The notes: generated by a model from the sequence alone, not told the origin. A stretch of 64,000 nucleotides of DNA from Stomoxys calcitrans (GCF_963082655.1 NC_081554.1:63656602-63720601); one strand, 5' to 3'; positions 1-11,481 are shown, counted from the first letter of the stretch. Translations and numbers: made by a program.

Positions 1-757
1 CCGATCTTTCGATTTAAGGTTTTGGGCCTATAAAATGTCCATTTATTGTCCGATGTCGCCGAAATTTGGGAGAGTGAATTGTGTTAGGCCTTTCGACATC
101 CTTCTTCAATTTGGTCTAGATCGGTCCAGATTTGGATATAGCTGTCATATAGACCGATCTCTCGATTTAAGGTTTTGGGCCCATAAAAGGCGCATTTATT
201 ATTCGATGTCGCCGAAATTTGGGACAGTGAGTCGTGTTAAGCCCCTTCGACATATTTCTGCAATATGGCACAAACCGGTCTAGATTTGGATATAGCTGTC
301 ATATAGACCGATTTCTCGATTTTACGTTTTGAGCCTATAAAAGGCGCATTTATTTTCCGTTTTCGCCGAAATTAGGCTCCTTGACATTTTTTGGCAACTT
401 GGAAGAAATCGGTCCAGATTTGGATACAACTGCCATTTAGACCGATATCTCGGTTTTAAGTTCTGGCCCCATAAAAGGCGCATTTATAATCCGATTTCCC
501 TGAAATTTGACACAGTGACGTATGTTACGCTTTTCGACATCCATGTAATATATGGATGTCAAATTGGTTAATTTTTGATATAGCTACTGAAAATACCAAT
601 ATTTTGTTATACACAATTGAACAATGACTTGTACTTATTAGTATTTGGTCCAAATCGGAACATAGGGGGCCATAAGCTATGCTTTTTTCACTGGATTTTC
701 GCGAAGGGTGGGTATCCAAAATTCGGCCCGGCCGAACTTAACGCCTTTTTACTTGTT
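1..757 (+). mobile_element. DINE-1/HINE-like element, 3' part (head lies outside the window)
   Basis: About three and a half tandem units of roughly 150 bp share the motif 'ATAGCTGTCATATAGACCGAT' in part (seen near 135, 289 and 423). The copy ends with the palindrome TTCGGCCCGGCCGAA and the tail CTTTTTACTTGTT at about 720-757. This is the 3' hairpin and terminus seen on the other HINEs here. The next HINE starts directly at the end of this tail. Confidence 0.8.
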
Positions 758-2023
758 ATACTCTCCACCATAGGATGGGGGGTATACTAATTTCGTCATT
801 CTGTTTGTAACTACTCGGAGTATTTGTATGAGACCCCATAAAGACCCTAGACCCTAGCCATGTCCGTCCGTCTGTCTGTCGAAAGCACGCTAACTTCCGA
901 AGGAGTAAAGCTAATCGCTTGAAATTTTGCACAAATACTTCTAATTAGTGCAGGTCGGTTGGTATTATAAATAGGCCATATCGGTCCATGTTTTGTTATA
1001 GCTGCCATATAAACCGATCTTGGATCTTGACTTCTTGAGCCTCTAGAGTGCGCAATTCTTATCCGATTGGGATGAAATTTAGATTTACGTGTTTTGTTAT
1101 GATATCCAACAATTGTACCAAGTATGGTTCAAATCGGTCCATAACCTGATATAGCTGCCATATAAACCGATCTTGGGTCTTGACTTCTTGAGCCTCTTGA
1201 GTGAAAATTCTTATCCGATTGGAATGAAATTTTGCACGACGTGTTTTGTTATGATATCCAACAACTGTGTCAAGTATGGTTCAAATCGGTCCATAACCTG
1301 ATATAGCTGCCATATAAACCGATCTGGGGTCTTGACTTCTTGAGCCTCTAGAGTGCGCAATTGTTATCCGATTGGAATGAAATTTTGCACGACGTGTTTT
1401 GTTATGATATCCAACAACTGTGCCAAGTATGGTTCAAATCGTTTCATAACCTGATATAGCTGCCATATAAACCGATCTTGGGTCTTGACTTCTTGAGCCT
1501 CTTGAGTGAAAATTCTTATCCGATTGGAATGAAATTTTGCACGGCGTGTTTTGTTATGATATCCAACAACTGTGTCAAGTATGGTTCAAATCGGTCCATA
1601 ACCTGATATAGCTGCCATATAAACCGATCTGGGATCTTGACTTCTTGAGCCTCCAGAGGTCGCAATTATTATCCGATTTGCCTGAAATTTTGTACGACGG
1701 ATTCTCTCATGACCATTAACATTCGTGTTTATTATGGTCTGTATCGGTCTATAGCCCGATACAGCTCCCATATAAATCGATCTCTCTATTTAGTTCTTGA
1801 GCCCACAAAGAGCGCAATTCTTATTCGAATTGGCTGACATTTTACACAAGTCTCCAATATAAATATAATTTAATTGTGGTCCAAACTGGACCATATCTTA
1901 ATATCTTTTCTTATATCCTGTTTTGCCTAAGAAGAGATGCCGGGAAAAGAACTCGACAAATGCGATCCACGGTGGAGGGTATATAAGATTCGGCCCGGCC
2001 GAACTTAGCACGCTTTTACTTGT
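757..2023 (+). mobile_element. Complete DINE-1/HINE-like element with 153-bp central array
   Basis: The head begins TATACTCTCCACCATAGG. A DINE-1-like core (ACCCCATAAAGACC..., CTAGCCATGTCCGTCCGT) and a short GTCY stretch lie at about 833-880. The centre holds tandem units in which 'ATAACCTGATATAGCTGCC' recurs at 1141, 1293, 1446 and 1599, a period of 152-153 bp. The element closes with TTCGGCCCGGCCGAA and CTTTTACTTGTT at 1989-2023. It encodes no protein, so it must depend on a Helentron/Helitron replicase supplied elsewhere. The head, GTCY, array and hairpin order matches the Drosophila DINE-1/DINE-TR1 and mini-me organisation. Confidence 0.85.
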
Positions 2024-3785
2024 TTCTCATGTTTTACCATCTCTGTCTATAATAACAAGTGAAGTTCCCCTCTCTCTTGCATTAAACATTTGCAACTGGT
2101 AAACCACAAAATAATATTCTCCACACCCAGCAGACCTTTTAAATTACCGATTGTCTCGAGAATGGACTTTTCCAAAGTACTTTCGTCTCAATCACATTAC
2201 CTACGGGGGAAATACACCAAGATTCTAACCCATACTTAATGCTTTTTCACACATACATTAAAAGAACATGCAGCCGTCTAAGATTAGTGAAAATCAAATA
2301 CAGACACAATTTCTTTCGCATGTATGTATGGCATTTTTAGTAGAGTTCGATGAAGTTTCCATGGTTTGTTATTCACAGCTGACGCTTGTTAGTAAAAATT
2401 GAGAGCATATAGTGGAACAAGAGGAAAGTGGAAAAGACCATTGAGTAAAAGGCAATTAGGGATGTACAACAAGTTTGTAAGTATGGATTAGAGTCGAGCA
2501 AATGCGACCTTTCGAAAACCTACATAGTGGGAGACAACTGACGGAAGGACAGACAGAAGAACATTACCAGCTCGATTCAAAAAGTAAGTCTGCATCGATT
2601 CGACTTAGTAAAAACATCATTGAGGTATATCCTTTTGAGCATTTTAAAAACAGGGTGGCCCACAGAACAGTTTGCACAAGTTCAGTCACATTTTACGAAT
2701 TCGAAATAACACACAAGGCTTTGTATGTGACTATGTCCAGGGCCTCCTAAATGGAAACCTTATATCTAATTTTACTGGTAAAGTTTATTATCATACCAGC
2801 CAATGCTCAATCATGACCACCATAATAGCCTCCGTGTAGTGTGAACAAATATTCGATTCTTGGGGCAGAATATCGAAAATATTCCAACTTTGTAGAAAAA
2901 GATTTAATGTTATTGCCATTCAAGAGAAAGAAGAAAAAAAATCCCACAAGTGCTAGCAAAAACAACCTAAACGAGAATTTACCCCCAAACTCTGCTTGTA
3001 ATAAAAATGTGTGCGTACTTTTTTATTAGTTTAATTTTTCGATGCTTTTGCCCAGCTTTTTTTGTAGTTGAATAAATTTTTGTGCTCTCTTCCTTGCCCA
3101 AAGTTTGTGTGTGTATGTGTTTTTTTGTTTTATCACTCCTCCACCGCCATGGCGTTGAACAATTTTCTCATTGAACTTTAAACCGCAAAAATGTGGGCAT
3201 GCTGGTCATGCTCTATTCCTCCGCCACATTGCATACCTTAAAATATGTTATGGCATGGCAAAGTTAACGATATGGTTAAAACAAAACGAAAATGTTGAAA
3301 AAAAAAAATCCCTCACTAAAACTCTGCTGAAGCATCAGTCTACGGAGGCTTGAATTTTGTTTTGGGGCGGGGGGGAGAGTAACTACAGTTTTAGAACTGA
3401 ATTTGCCCCAAAAGTTTAGCATAGAGCTTGAATATGATGTTTTAATCGATTTTGAGCATTTGCGGCAAAAAAATCTTGCTTAGGGTTGGCATATATATTG
3501 TAGTTTTGTTAATTCGATTGGAGGGTGTTTTTTTTTGCATTTTTTAGACAAAATTGAATTCATATAAAAATTTGGAATTGTAATTGTTGACACAACTTTT
3601 GAAATCAGAGTCATTTTTAGAAACCAGAATGCTGGATGATAGTTCATGGTGCTCCCAGGGGTAAAAACTGTTGCTTTAAACATTTTTGTTTTACATACCA
3701 TGGAGACAGAATGAACGAGGCATCGGAAAACAGCTTTAAATGGAAGGGTTGGCCGTCGTGATTTCATCTTCTTCTTCTATTATGT
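2024..3785. other. Unique AT-rich sequence, no gene recognised
   Basis: The stretch between two HINEs shows no recognisable repeat family and no ORF with domain-like content. Short open frames here have biased, non-protein-like composition. It is most likely intronic or intergenic host DNA. Confidence 0.5.
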
Positions 3786-4426
3786 AACAAGTAAGAGCGT
3801 GCTAAATTTGGCCGGGCCGAATCTTATAAACCTTTCACCATGGATCGCATTTGAAGTCGTCGGTTGTTATCCGATTGCGCCATGCTGAGCACAGTTGTTG
3901 GAAGTCGTAATAAAACACTTCGTGCAAATTTTCAGCCAAATCGGATGAGAATTGCGCCCTCTAGCGGCTCAAGAAGTCAAGACCCAAGATCGGCTTATAT
4001 GTGCAGCTATATCAGTTTATGGACCGATTTAAACCATACTTTGTGTGGTTGTTGGAAGTGATACCAAAACACTACGTGTAAAATTTCAATAGAATCGGAT
4101 AAGAATTGCATCCTCTAGAGGCTCAAGAAGTCAAGACCCAAGATCGGTTTATATGGCAGCTATATCAGGTTATGAATCGATTTGGCCCATTTACAATCCC
4201 AACTGACCTACACTAATAAGAAGTATTTGTGCAAATTTCAAGCTGCTCGCGTTACTCCTTCAAAGTTAGCGTGCTTTCGACAGACACACGGACGGACATG
4301 GCTAGATCGACTTAAAATGTCATGACGATCAAGAATATATATACTTTATGGGGTCTTAGACGCATATTTCGAGAAGTTACAAACAGAATGACGAAATTAG
4401 TATACCCCCATCCTATGGTGGAGGGT
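3786..4426 (-). mobile_element. DINE-1/HINE-like element, short copy
   Basis: It reads in reverse: tail complement AACAAGTAAGAGCG at 3786, a diverged hairpin (TTTGGCCGGGCCGAAT), one to two central units, the GTCY complement (ACGGACGGACATGG) near 4291, the ATATATATACTTTATGGGG core near 4337, and the head complement TGGTGGAGGGTATA ending at about 4426. A Helitron-like element starts at the same TATAAAA. Confidence 0.8.
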
Positions 4427-5964
4427 ATAAAAATGAAATTATTGCTCTTTGTTTGTTCGCCTGTTCCGTATAGACTCCAAAACGGCAGAACCGATTTTTA
4501 TGAAATTTTTTTACCCTTACCCTTACCCTTACCCTTACCCTTACCCTTACCCTTACCCTTACCCTTACCCTTACCCTTACCCTTACCCTTACCCTTACCC
4601 TTACCCTTACCCTTACCCTTACCCTTACCCTTACCCTTACCCTTACCCTTACCCTTACCCTTACCCTTACCCTTACCCTTACCCTTACCCTTACCCTTAC
4701 CCTTACCCTTACCCTTACCCTTACCCTTATCCTTACCCTTACCCTTACCCTTACCCTTACCCTTACCCTTACCCTTACCCTTACCCTTACCCTTACCCTT
4801 ACCCTTACCCTTACCCTTACCCTTACCCTTACCCTTACCCTTACCCTTACCCTTACCCTTACCCTTACCCTTACCCTTACCCTTACCCTTACCCTTACCC
4901 TTACCCTTACCCTTACCCTTACCCTTACCCTTACCCTTACCCTTACCCTTACCCTTACCCTTACCCTTACCCTTACCCTTACCCTTACCCTTACCCTTAC
5001 CCTTACCCTTACCCTTACCCTTACCCTTACCCTTACCCTTACCCTTACCCTTACCCTTACCCTTACCCTTACCCTTACCCTTACCCTTACCCTTACCCTT
5101 ACCCTTACCCTTACCCTTACCCTTACCCTTACCCTTACCCTTACCCTTACCCTTACCCTTACCCTTACCCTTACCCTTACCCTTACCCTTACCCTTACCC
5201 TTACCCTTACCCTTACCCTTACCCTTACCCTTACCCTTACCCTTACCCTTACCCTTACCCTTACCCTTACCCTTACCCTTACCCTTACCCTTACCCTTAC
5301 CCTTACCCTTACCCTTACCCTTACCCTTACCCTTACCCTTACCCTTACCCTTACCCTTACCCTTACCCTTACCCTTACCCTTACCCTTACCCTTACCCTT
5401 ACCCTTACCCTTACCCTTACCCTTACCCTTACCCTTACCCTTACGCTTACGCTTACGCTTACCCTTACCGTTCCCTTACCTTTACCTTTACCCTTACCCT
5501 TACCCTATTTTTAAAGCCAGATCTCGGAGCTGGGTGGGGCGATTTAAGCGAAATTAAGAGTGTTTATAATAACTTAAAAAGAGAAATTTGGTATCCTTAT
5601 TTAAGGTGGGAAGTCGAGGGGGCTGCACCACCTCCAAGGCTCGTCAAATGGAAACATAAATCTTTAATGACAATATGGGGCTCAAATGAAATATATTTGA
5701 GACTAGAGCACGAATCTGATATGTTGGCTTCCACCTCACCCCCAAAAACACCTCCATACTGCATATATTTACCGACCATAGCAATATAAGGCTCAAGTGA
5801 AAAATATTTGGGAATAGAGCACTAAAATGATATCCACATTGGAGCGAAATATCTGAAAGACCCTAACAGCACCCCAAAACAGAACATATGTCCTGACCGT
5901 GCCAGTATAGGGCTCAGATGATAGAGTGAAAGAAGGCGCATCGGAGCGGACCCTGTCCAGCTAG
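4424..5964 (+). mobile_element. Helitron-like non-autonomous element carrying a hexanucleotide expansion
   Basis: The left part (TATAAAAATGAAATT, then TTGTTTGTTCG...GTATAGACTCC...GAACCGATTTTTATG) resembles the 5' region shared with the copies at 26806 and 33086. The right end, GGAGCGGACCCTGTCCAGCTAG followed by T, has a GGAC/GTCC stem and a CTAG-T end as in Helitrons. The interior has degenerate units of about 125-130 bp ('CAATATGGGGCTCAAATGA'). About 1 kb of (CCCTTA)n sits inside it. No replicase/helicase is encoded. Assignment to Helitron rests on the 3' terminus and on memory of similar insect repeats. Confidence 0.6.
4511..5507 (+). repeat. (CCCTTA)n hexanucleotide array, about 166 units
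   Basis: The tract is nearly perfect TTACCC/CCCTTA period 6 from 4511 to about 5443, with one TTATCC variant near 4728. It then decays through TTACGC, TTACCG and TTACCT variants to about 5507. It is not the canonical arthropod TTAGG or vertebrate TTAGGG telomere repeat; the complement is TAAGGG. All Leu-Pro and Tyr-Pro open frames here are artefacts of the 6-bp period. Confidence 0.97.
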
Positions 5965-6984
5965 TATTCATATAAAGGCTGATAGATAAACAGCCATGCA
6001 AGTCTTTATAAACACAGACTTAGTAACTATTTTTAGCAAAACTCCAATTACACCAAGTTTTCTTTTACAAAGAAACAACAGTTCATGGCAACAGTGCTTT
6101 TGGCCATAACAAAAATATTGCCTACAAATAATAAATTTGGAAATTTTATGATGCGTATGATTAATAAAATTCAATGATGAACGAAATACTAATACGCCAC
6201 CATTTGTATTTCTTGTGGCCTTTTACGCCTCAACATTTCTTACCTTTTTACCCACCCACATATCCACACACACACACTAATACACGTGCCTACAGTCAAA
6301 TGTTGTGTGTGTGTGTGTGTTTTTCAACCCACATATGGTCAGTGGATTTATTGCAAACATAACAAATTGACTTTATTGAAACAATTATGGGTTTTACCCG
6401 CATCGTTTCGTACCAAGAAATCAATTGAAGCATGACAAAAACAGAATTAAGCGACTGTATTAATTTAGGTTAGCAAGAAAATATGTTACATGTAGGACCA
6501 ATTTGGGTGAAGCCAAATTCAATAAGGCCCAACACGAAACTTATGCGCTTCGATGGATTTTGGGCAAAACAAATGGAAAATCAAAACCGAAATTTTTATG
6601 GACAAGGATAACATGAGAAACATAATTGGCATAAGGTAAAATGCAAAGAAGCATAACATAAAGCCTAAGTGAATTGGTAGCCAATGGGACCCAATGGCAT
6701 AGGGGTAATAGGCTAAGGCGTATGGATTGGATATTGGATGGGTTTAAAACACATTTGATGTGTTTTGCTTACATGGAAGTATTCATATTGTTTTTAACGT
6801 ATGGCATTGTTGACTTTCTTATATTTTATTTCTTATATTCTTTTGCATCTCAGGTAATCATACATAGACGACTAAGGTACATAAATAATTGATGTAATAA
6901 TATTAACAAAACAGTGACGGATCCCTTAGCAAACCGTGGGCCAACAAAACTTGCTTACCATGATTATTTGGAACTCATTTTCCA
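5965..6984. other. Unique sequence with CA/TG microsatellites
   Basis: No repeat family or coding feature is recognised. CA-rich and TG-rich runs lie at about 6263-6280 and 6302-6321 and could pair as a loose inverted repeat. The rest is AT-rich single-copy-looking DNA. Confidence 0.5.
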
Positions 6985-7212
6985 GATTGCTAATACGAAA
7001 GTCCGCGTGTAACGCTGAACGTCAGGGTTCGAAACCTGGCGAAGACATCAGAAAAAAATGGCGGTGGTTATCCTCTCTCAATGCTGGCGACATGTGTGAG
7101 ATACTTTGCCATGTACAAACTTCTCCCAGAAGAAGTATCGCTCTGCGGCACGCCGTTCAGACTCGGCAATAAGAATGAGGCCCCTTATCATTAAGTTTAC
7201 TTAACTTGAACC
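6985..7212 (+). mobile_element. tRNA-derived SINE, degenerate copy
   Basis: A tRNA-like head has a B-box-like GGTTCGAAACC near 7027. The family body follows: CATCAGAAAAAA, a GCGGTGG motif, 'AATGCTGGCGACATGTGTGA', CCATGTACAAACTTCTC, CGGCACGCCGTTCAGACTCGG and GAGGCCCCTTATCATT. The same body recurs at 7399, 9669 (minus), 49895, 58929 and 60081. Confidence 0.7.
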
Positions 7213-7398
7213 GATTTCTACCAAAAATTAAAATTTGGAAAATTTTCTGATGATTGGATATAAAAAATGCAATCTCCACCTTGATTACAAAAAACCAAAA
7301 ACGGTAAAACGGCATAGAAAGGATATGCAGACAGACAGACATGACTAAGCCGAATTTGGATAATTTTATTCGGTATTTTATATATATGCTATGCTGGA

Positions 7399-7655
7399 GG
7401 CCACCATAGCGCAGAGGTTAGCATGTTCGTCTATGACGCTAGATGCCTAGCGAGACCATCAGAAAAAATTTTCAGCGGTGGTGTTTCCCTCCTAATGCCG
7501 GCAACATTCGTGAGGAACTATGCCATGTAAAAACTTCTCTCCCAACAGGTGTCGCTCTGGGGCACGCCGTTATGACTCGGCTATAAAAAGTAGGTCCTAT
7601 GTGAGAAGTTTGCCCCTGTTCCTTAGTGGAATGTTCATGGGCAAAATTTGCAAAT
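7399..7655 (+). mobile_element. tRNA-derived SINE
   Basis: It starts with GGCCACCATAGCGCAGAGG, which contains an A-box-like TAGCGCAGAGGTTAGC. The B box is lost by a small deletion (GATGCCTAGCGAGACC). The body is complete through CACGCCGTTATGACTCGG. It ends with the 3' segment CCTGTTCCTTAGTGGAATG and GGGCAAAATTTGCAA shared with the copy at 49895. Confidence 0.8.
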
Positions 7656-8229
7656 GGGGGATCTGGGCTTTGCAATTTTTTTCAATTTTTTTATTAAAAA
7701 TTGCCTATTTTGAAGAACATATCGCACCCGTTTAAGTTGACATATCTTGTTCGAATTTCACTTCAAAGGCGTGTACTATGTGTCCTCTTCACAAACAAAT
7801 AAGAAAAATTTAAGGTATTTGAGAAAGCTTTTTCAATTTGATCTTAAAACTGTCACGAATCCAAACAATGCATAAAAATTAAATTCAAACTACAAATGAT
7901 TTCGCAAATTGCAAAATATGAAGCCAACCTCGGGCAAAACTTCGACAAATAAAAATTAAACCTCGTTTATCTCCAAACTCTGTGGAGATACAGTATATCT
8001 TAAACGAATTTTTTTTTTGAGAGCTATTTTGAAAATCGGACAACAAATGAAGTTTTGGCAACTCGAAACAATTTTTCGATATGCCAAGGTGACCATGTTT
8101 AGGGGCCTGCTAAGAGGCACCCAAAGGGCCTTCAAATTTTGCACACGATCTCGATAATACCTATATTCTAGCTATTCCAGATTTCAAAGAGATCTCCCTA
8201 CCCTTTCATACACGGCATATTTGTTCATA
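7656..8229. other. AT-rich sequence, nothing recognised
   Basis: No coding potential and no family recognised. The segment 7950-8160 ('CTCGTTTATCTCCAAACTCTG') looks like an old repeat but has no second copy in the window. Confidence 0.4.
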
Positions 8230-8445
8230 GTTTTATTTTTTCTCGATTTATCTCCCACTGTGCGTCGTCTGTATACATGTGCACTCGACTGTGAGTCAGT
8301 TGGTCAGGAAGATACTTAGCATACATTGAAAAAAGAAGTGGACCAATATTCGGTCATTGGGGAACTCCTTTTCCTGGGATCTCGGGGTCCCAACATACAC
8401 CGATGGTGATCTATTAGTAGTCTAGTTGACTCTGTAGAAAAACCG
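8230..8445 (-). pseudogene. LINE reverse transcriptase fragment (Jockey-like)
   Basis: Conceptual minus-strand translation with frame changes gives RT motifs. These include a segment like TNRSPSVYVGTPRSQEK, a GVPQ-like block (mutated to GVPQ-stop) followed by GPLLFSMY, and a catalytic-box relative MYTDDAQ (normally YADD). Such 'SxSVYVG...GVPQGSxLGPLLF...YADD' order is typical of Jockey/I-type non-LTR reverse transcriptases. The fragment is separated from an N-terminal RT piece (9322-9622) by a mariner remnant, so both are probably remains of one LINE. Confidence 0.65.
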
Positions 8446-9300
8446 AAAAAATGGCGAAGTCTGATTGAGGTATCTCCAAAATATGCATTCTCAACGTATC
8501 AACTGCTTCTTCAGGTTTCGAAAAATGTTTACCTCTCCTTTTGTTTTTTAATCACGGGAATAAAAAGCAGTCATACGGTGCCATATCAGGACTATACGGC
8601 GAATGACTCATCAAATCGATGTTGTGAGTGCTCAAAACTGCAGTTGTTTCATATTTTTGGAGCATTTCTTTCGACCAATCGACACGAGGCTTTTTTGAGC
8701 GATTGAGAAATTGTGTGGGAATCAACGCAAACAAATTTTGTTGACGGTCACATGTTCATGCAATATTAAATGTATGCTGGTCCACTAATGCCTAAGATTG
8801 TCTCAAACTCACAATAGGACACATGACGATCTTCCAATATCAGTTGGCGCACAGCATCAATGGTTTTTGGAACAACAAATGATTTTGGACGACCTTCACG
8901 AATTTCATCTTGAAGTGAACTACGACCTCGTTGAATTCACCATATCATCGATAAACACTGCTCCTTGATGGAGCTTCATGGCCAAAAATTGAATTAAGTT
9001 CATCGATGCACTGTTTTTGAGTTAATCCACGTCGAAAGTAATCGCACGACAATGCTCACGATTTAAATCCATTTTTTGGGCCAGATGAATATTTTAAGCT
9101 ACTGTAAACAACACAAATAGCGCTCATATGCCAAAACGTTCTGTGTATGTATAACCTCAAAAATGTCAAGCTTTACGATAGAGCTGTCAGTTGGCAGATT
9201 GCAACACATGGGTTGACCAATCCCGAAATATAAAAGGCAACCCTCGTACGCTGTGATTTGTTTATAAATGAACAATTTTTGAAAGATAGGACAGAATGGC
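8446..9300 (-). pseudogene. Decayed mariner element with internally deleted transposase
   Basis: Minus-strand translation from about 9072 begins MDLNREHCRAITF, followed by a stop where a Leu-Thr-Gln-Lys region is expected. Downstream pieces can still be read: SSLQDEI, REGRPKSFVVPKTIDAVRQL, and then IPTQFLNRSKKPRVDWSKEM. The segment carrying the first two catalytic aspartates is deleted. The frame jumps to HNIDLMSHSPYSPDMAPYD, which holds the third-aspartate block (YSPDMAPYD). This looks like a cecropia/SETMAR-type mariner transposase. It has several frameshifts, stops and the internal deletion, so it is inactive. It sits between two pieces of a LINE reverse transcriptase, consistent with insertion into that LINE. 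Confidence 0.75.
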
Positions 9301-9309
9301 ATTTGGCTG

Positions 9310-9640
9310 AGTACGGTTTGGTTACTGGGACAATTTTTGTATGCTAGAAGTGAGAATATTATTAATCAAGTTGGTAATCAATGGAATTAGACAAGGAACG
9401 AGAATCCGCATAAACCTAGGGTCGACTTTATCGGGACCTATAGCGTTAGATTTGACTGCCGCAAAACATTCCAAAACCTCCTCAAGCGAGACACACCGAA
9501 ACTCAAAACTGCCTTCGTCAAGTATGTCATTAGGAGTTCTACCATCAACATTAAAAAACGAGGGATCTGCCAGCACGGATGGTATACTGACAAATGTTTT
9601 ATTCAGTTCCGCAGGGTCTTAGTGATAAATACCAAATCTC
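9310..9640 (-). pseudogene. LINE reverse transcriptase N-terminal fragment
   Basis: The minus-strand frame 9576-9322 contains AVKSNAIGPDKVDPRFM and LVPCLIPLITNLINNIL. This resembles the first RT block ('KSNAxGxDxIxPxFLK') and the following helix of Jockey-like LINE polymerases. The frame stops after LTSSIQKLSQ, where the conserved 'W(K)xAxVxPIxK' block should follow. It most likely belongs to the same dead LINE as the fragment at 8230-8445. Confidence 0.6.
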
Positions 9641-9668
9641 ATTAGTCTTACCAACTCTAATGCAATTG

Positions 9669-9912
9669 CAAATTTGCCCATGAAAATTCCATTAAGGAAC
9701 AGGGGCAAACTTGTCACATATCAATGAGTGGTGTCCGATTCAAGTTTAAGCTCAATGATAAGGGGCCTCCTTTTTATAGCCGATCGGAGTCCTAGCGGCA
9801 AAGCGCAGTGCGACACCGCTTTGTGGAGAAGTTTTTACATGGGAGCCATACCAAATGGTACGGTACCTCTGAAATGTCACCAGCATTAGGAGGGGATAAC
9901 CAGCGCTGACAG
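9669..9912 (-). mobile_element. tRNA-derived SINE, 5'-truncated
   Basis: The reverse complement matches the SINE body: CAGCGCTGGTTATCCCCTCC, the CCATGTAAAAACTTC region, a diverged CACGCC/GACTCGG block, GGCTATAAAAAGGAGGCCCC, and the CCTGTTCCTTAATGGAAT tail. The tRNA-like head with its B box is absent. Confidence 0.7.
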
Positions 9913-10039
9913 AATAAAATTTTGAAAAAAATTTCCTTAGAAATGAAATGTTGAAAAAATTAGCTTGGAAATAAAATTTCTTCGAATTTCTTTTGCATTT
10001 CCAAACTTCTTTTGTCGATTTCTGAAAACTTATCAAATA

Positions 10040-10262
10040 AGGCTAAGAATATCACCCTTAATGTTCACAAGAAGTCATATCGGAAAAACAGCTTATGTTG
10101 AAGCTATATCGGTTTGTAAACCGATGCCAACCATACTAGGCATAGATTTTGGAACCCATAGTAGAAGTTTTTGTGATAAATACTACCGAAATGGCATAAT
10201 ATTCACGTCTACTAAGTTCTCAAATAGTGAAATCGGGGGATATGCTATATGGGAGCTATAAC
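10040..10262 (-). mobile_element. HINE array fragment
   Basis: It contains the degenerate unit words GAAGCTATATCGGTTTGTAA, ACCATACTAGGCATAG and ATATGGGAGCTATA in the reversed orientation of the HINE array. Both termini are missing. It directly precedes a plus-strand HINE head. Confidence 0.5.
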
Positions 10263-10279
10263 TTAACACAAGCCTTTAC

Positions 10280-11481
10280 TATACCCAGCACCATAGGATG
10301 GGAGTGTACTAATCTAGTCATTCCATTTCTAACACCTCGAAATATTCGTCTAAGACCCCAAAAGTATATCTATTCTTGATCGTCTCGTTGTTCTGAATCG
10401 ATCTAGCCATGTCCGTCCGTCCGTCTGTCAAAATCACGATAGCGGTCGAACACGTAAAGCTAGCCGCTCGAAATTTTGCACAGATACTTCTTATTAATGT
10501 AGATCGTTGGGGATTACAAATCGGTCACATGGGTTCAGATTTAGATATAGCTCCCATATAAACCGATCTCCCGATTTGACTTCTTGAGCTCCTGGAAGCC
10601 GCAATTTTTGTTCCATTAGGCTGACATTTTGCAGGTAGTGTTCCGTTATGACTTCCAATAACTGTGCCAAGTATGGTACAAATCGGTCTATAACCTGATA
10701 TAGCTCCCATATAAACCGATCGCCTGATTAAACTTCTTGAGCCCCTGAAAGCTGTAACTTTTGTCCGATTTGGCTGAAATTTTACTCGTAGTGTTTTATT
10801 ATGACTTCCAACAACTGTGTTAAGAACGGTCAAAAACGATCTATGACCTGATATAGGTCTCATATAAACCGATCACCCGATTTGACTTCTTGAGTCCCTA
10901 TAAGGCGCATTTTTTGTCCGACTTGGCTGAAATTTTGCCCGTGGTGTTTCCTTCTGACTTCCAATAACTGTGTCATGTACGGTTCAAACCGGTCCATAAC
11001 CTGATATAGCTCCCATATAAAACGATCTCCCGATTTGATTTCCAGAGCCCCTGGAAGCCGTAAATTTTGTCCGATTTTGTTCAAATTTTGCACATGGTGT
11101 TTTCTTCTTCTGCCAAGGATGGTCCAGATATAACCTGATATAGTCCCCATATAAACCGATCGCCAGATTTGACTTCTTGAGTCCCTATAAGGCGCAATTT
11201 TTGTCCGATTTGCATAAAGTCTTTTGTTATGGCTTTTAAAACTGTGCTTAGTACGGGCAAAATCAGTCTAGAACCTGATATAGCTCCCACGTAAACCGGT
11301 CTCTCGATCATCCTTGTTCGGTTCCTAGAAGCTTTAATTTTTGCTGGTTTGACAGAAGTTTGGTATGTAGAATAAAATTATGCCCTAGAACTTGTTTTAT
11401 TTTATATAAATTTTTAGCAGAATCTATGGTGGTGGGTTCTCAAGATTCGGCCCGGCCGAACATAGCACGCTTTTATTTGTT
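10280..11481 (+). mobile_element. Complete DINE-1/HINE-like element with 153-bp array
   Basis: The head is ATACCCAGCACCATAGGATG. The core is AAGTATATCTATTCTTGAT followed by CGATCTAGCCATGTCCGTCC. The central 'TAACCTGATA/TGACCTGATA' words lie at 10691, 10844 and 10997, exactly 153 bp apart. The tail palindrome TTCGGCCCGGCCGAA and the CTTTTATTTGTTT end are at 11436-11481. Non-coding. Confidence 0.85.

Noticed and set aside
4511..5507. Interstitial telomere sequence
   Set aside because: The unit is CCCTTA (TAAGGG), not CCCTAA or CCTAA. Diptera lack the telomerase-type repeat, and the array lies inside a transposable element.
4322..5789. Two long open frames reading Leu-Pro and Tyr-Pro repeats (411 and 446 residues)
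   Set aside because: They are translations of the (CCCTTA)n array in two frames; a 6-bp period without stops is open in any length. No start context or non-repeat domain.
7321..7390. HINE head near GACAGACAGACATGACTAAG
   Set aside because: Only the short GAC repeat matches; no core, array or hairpin nearby.
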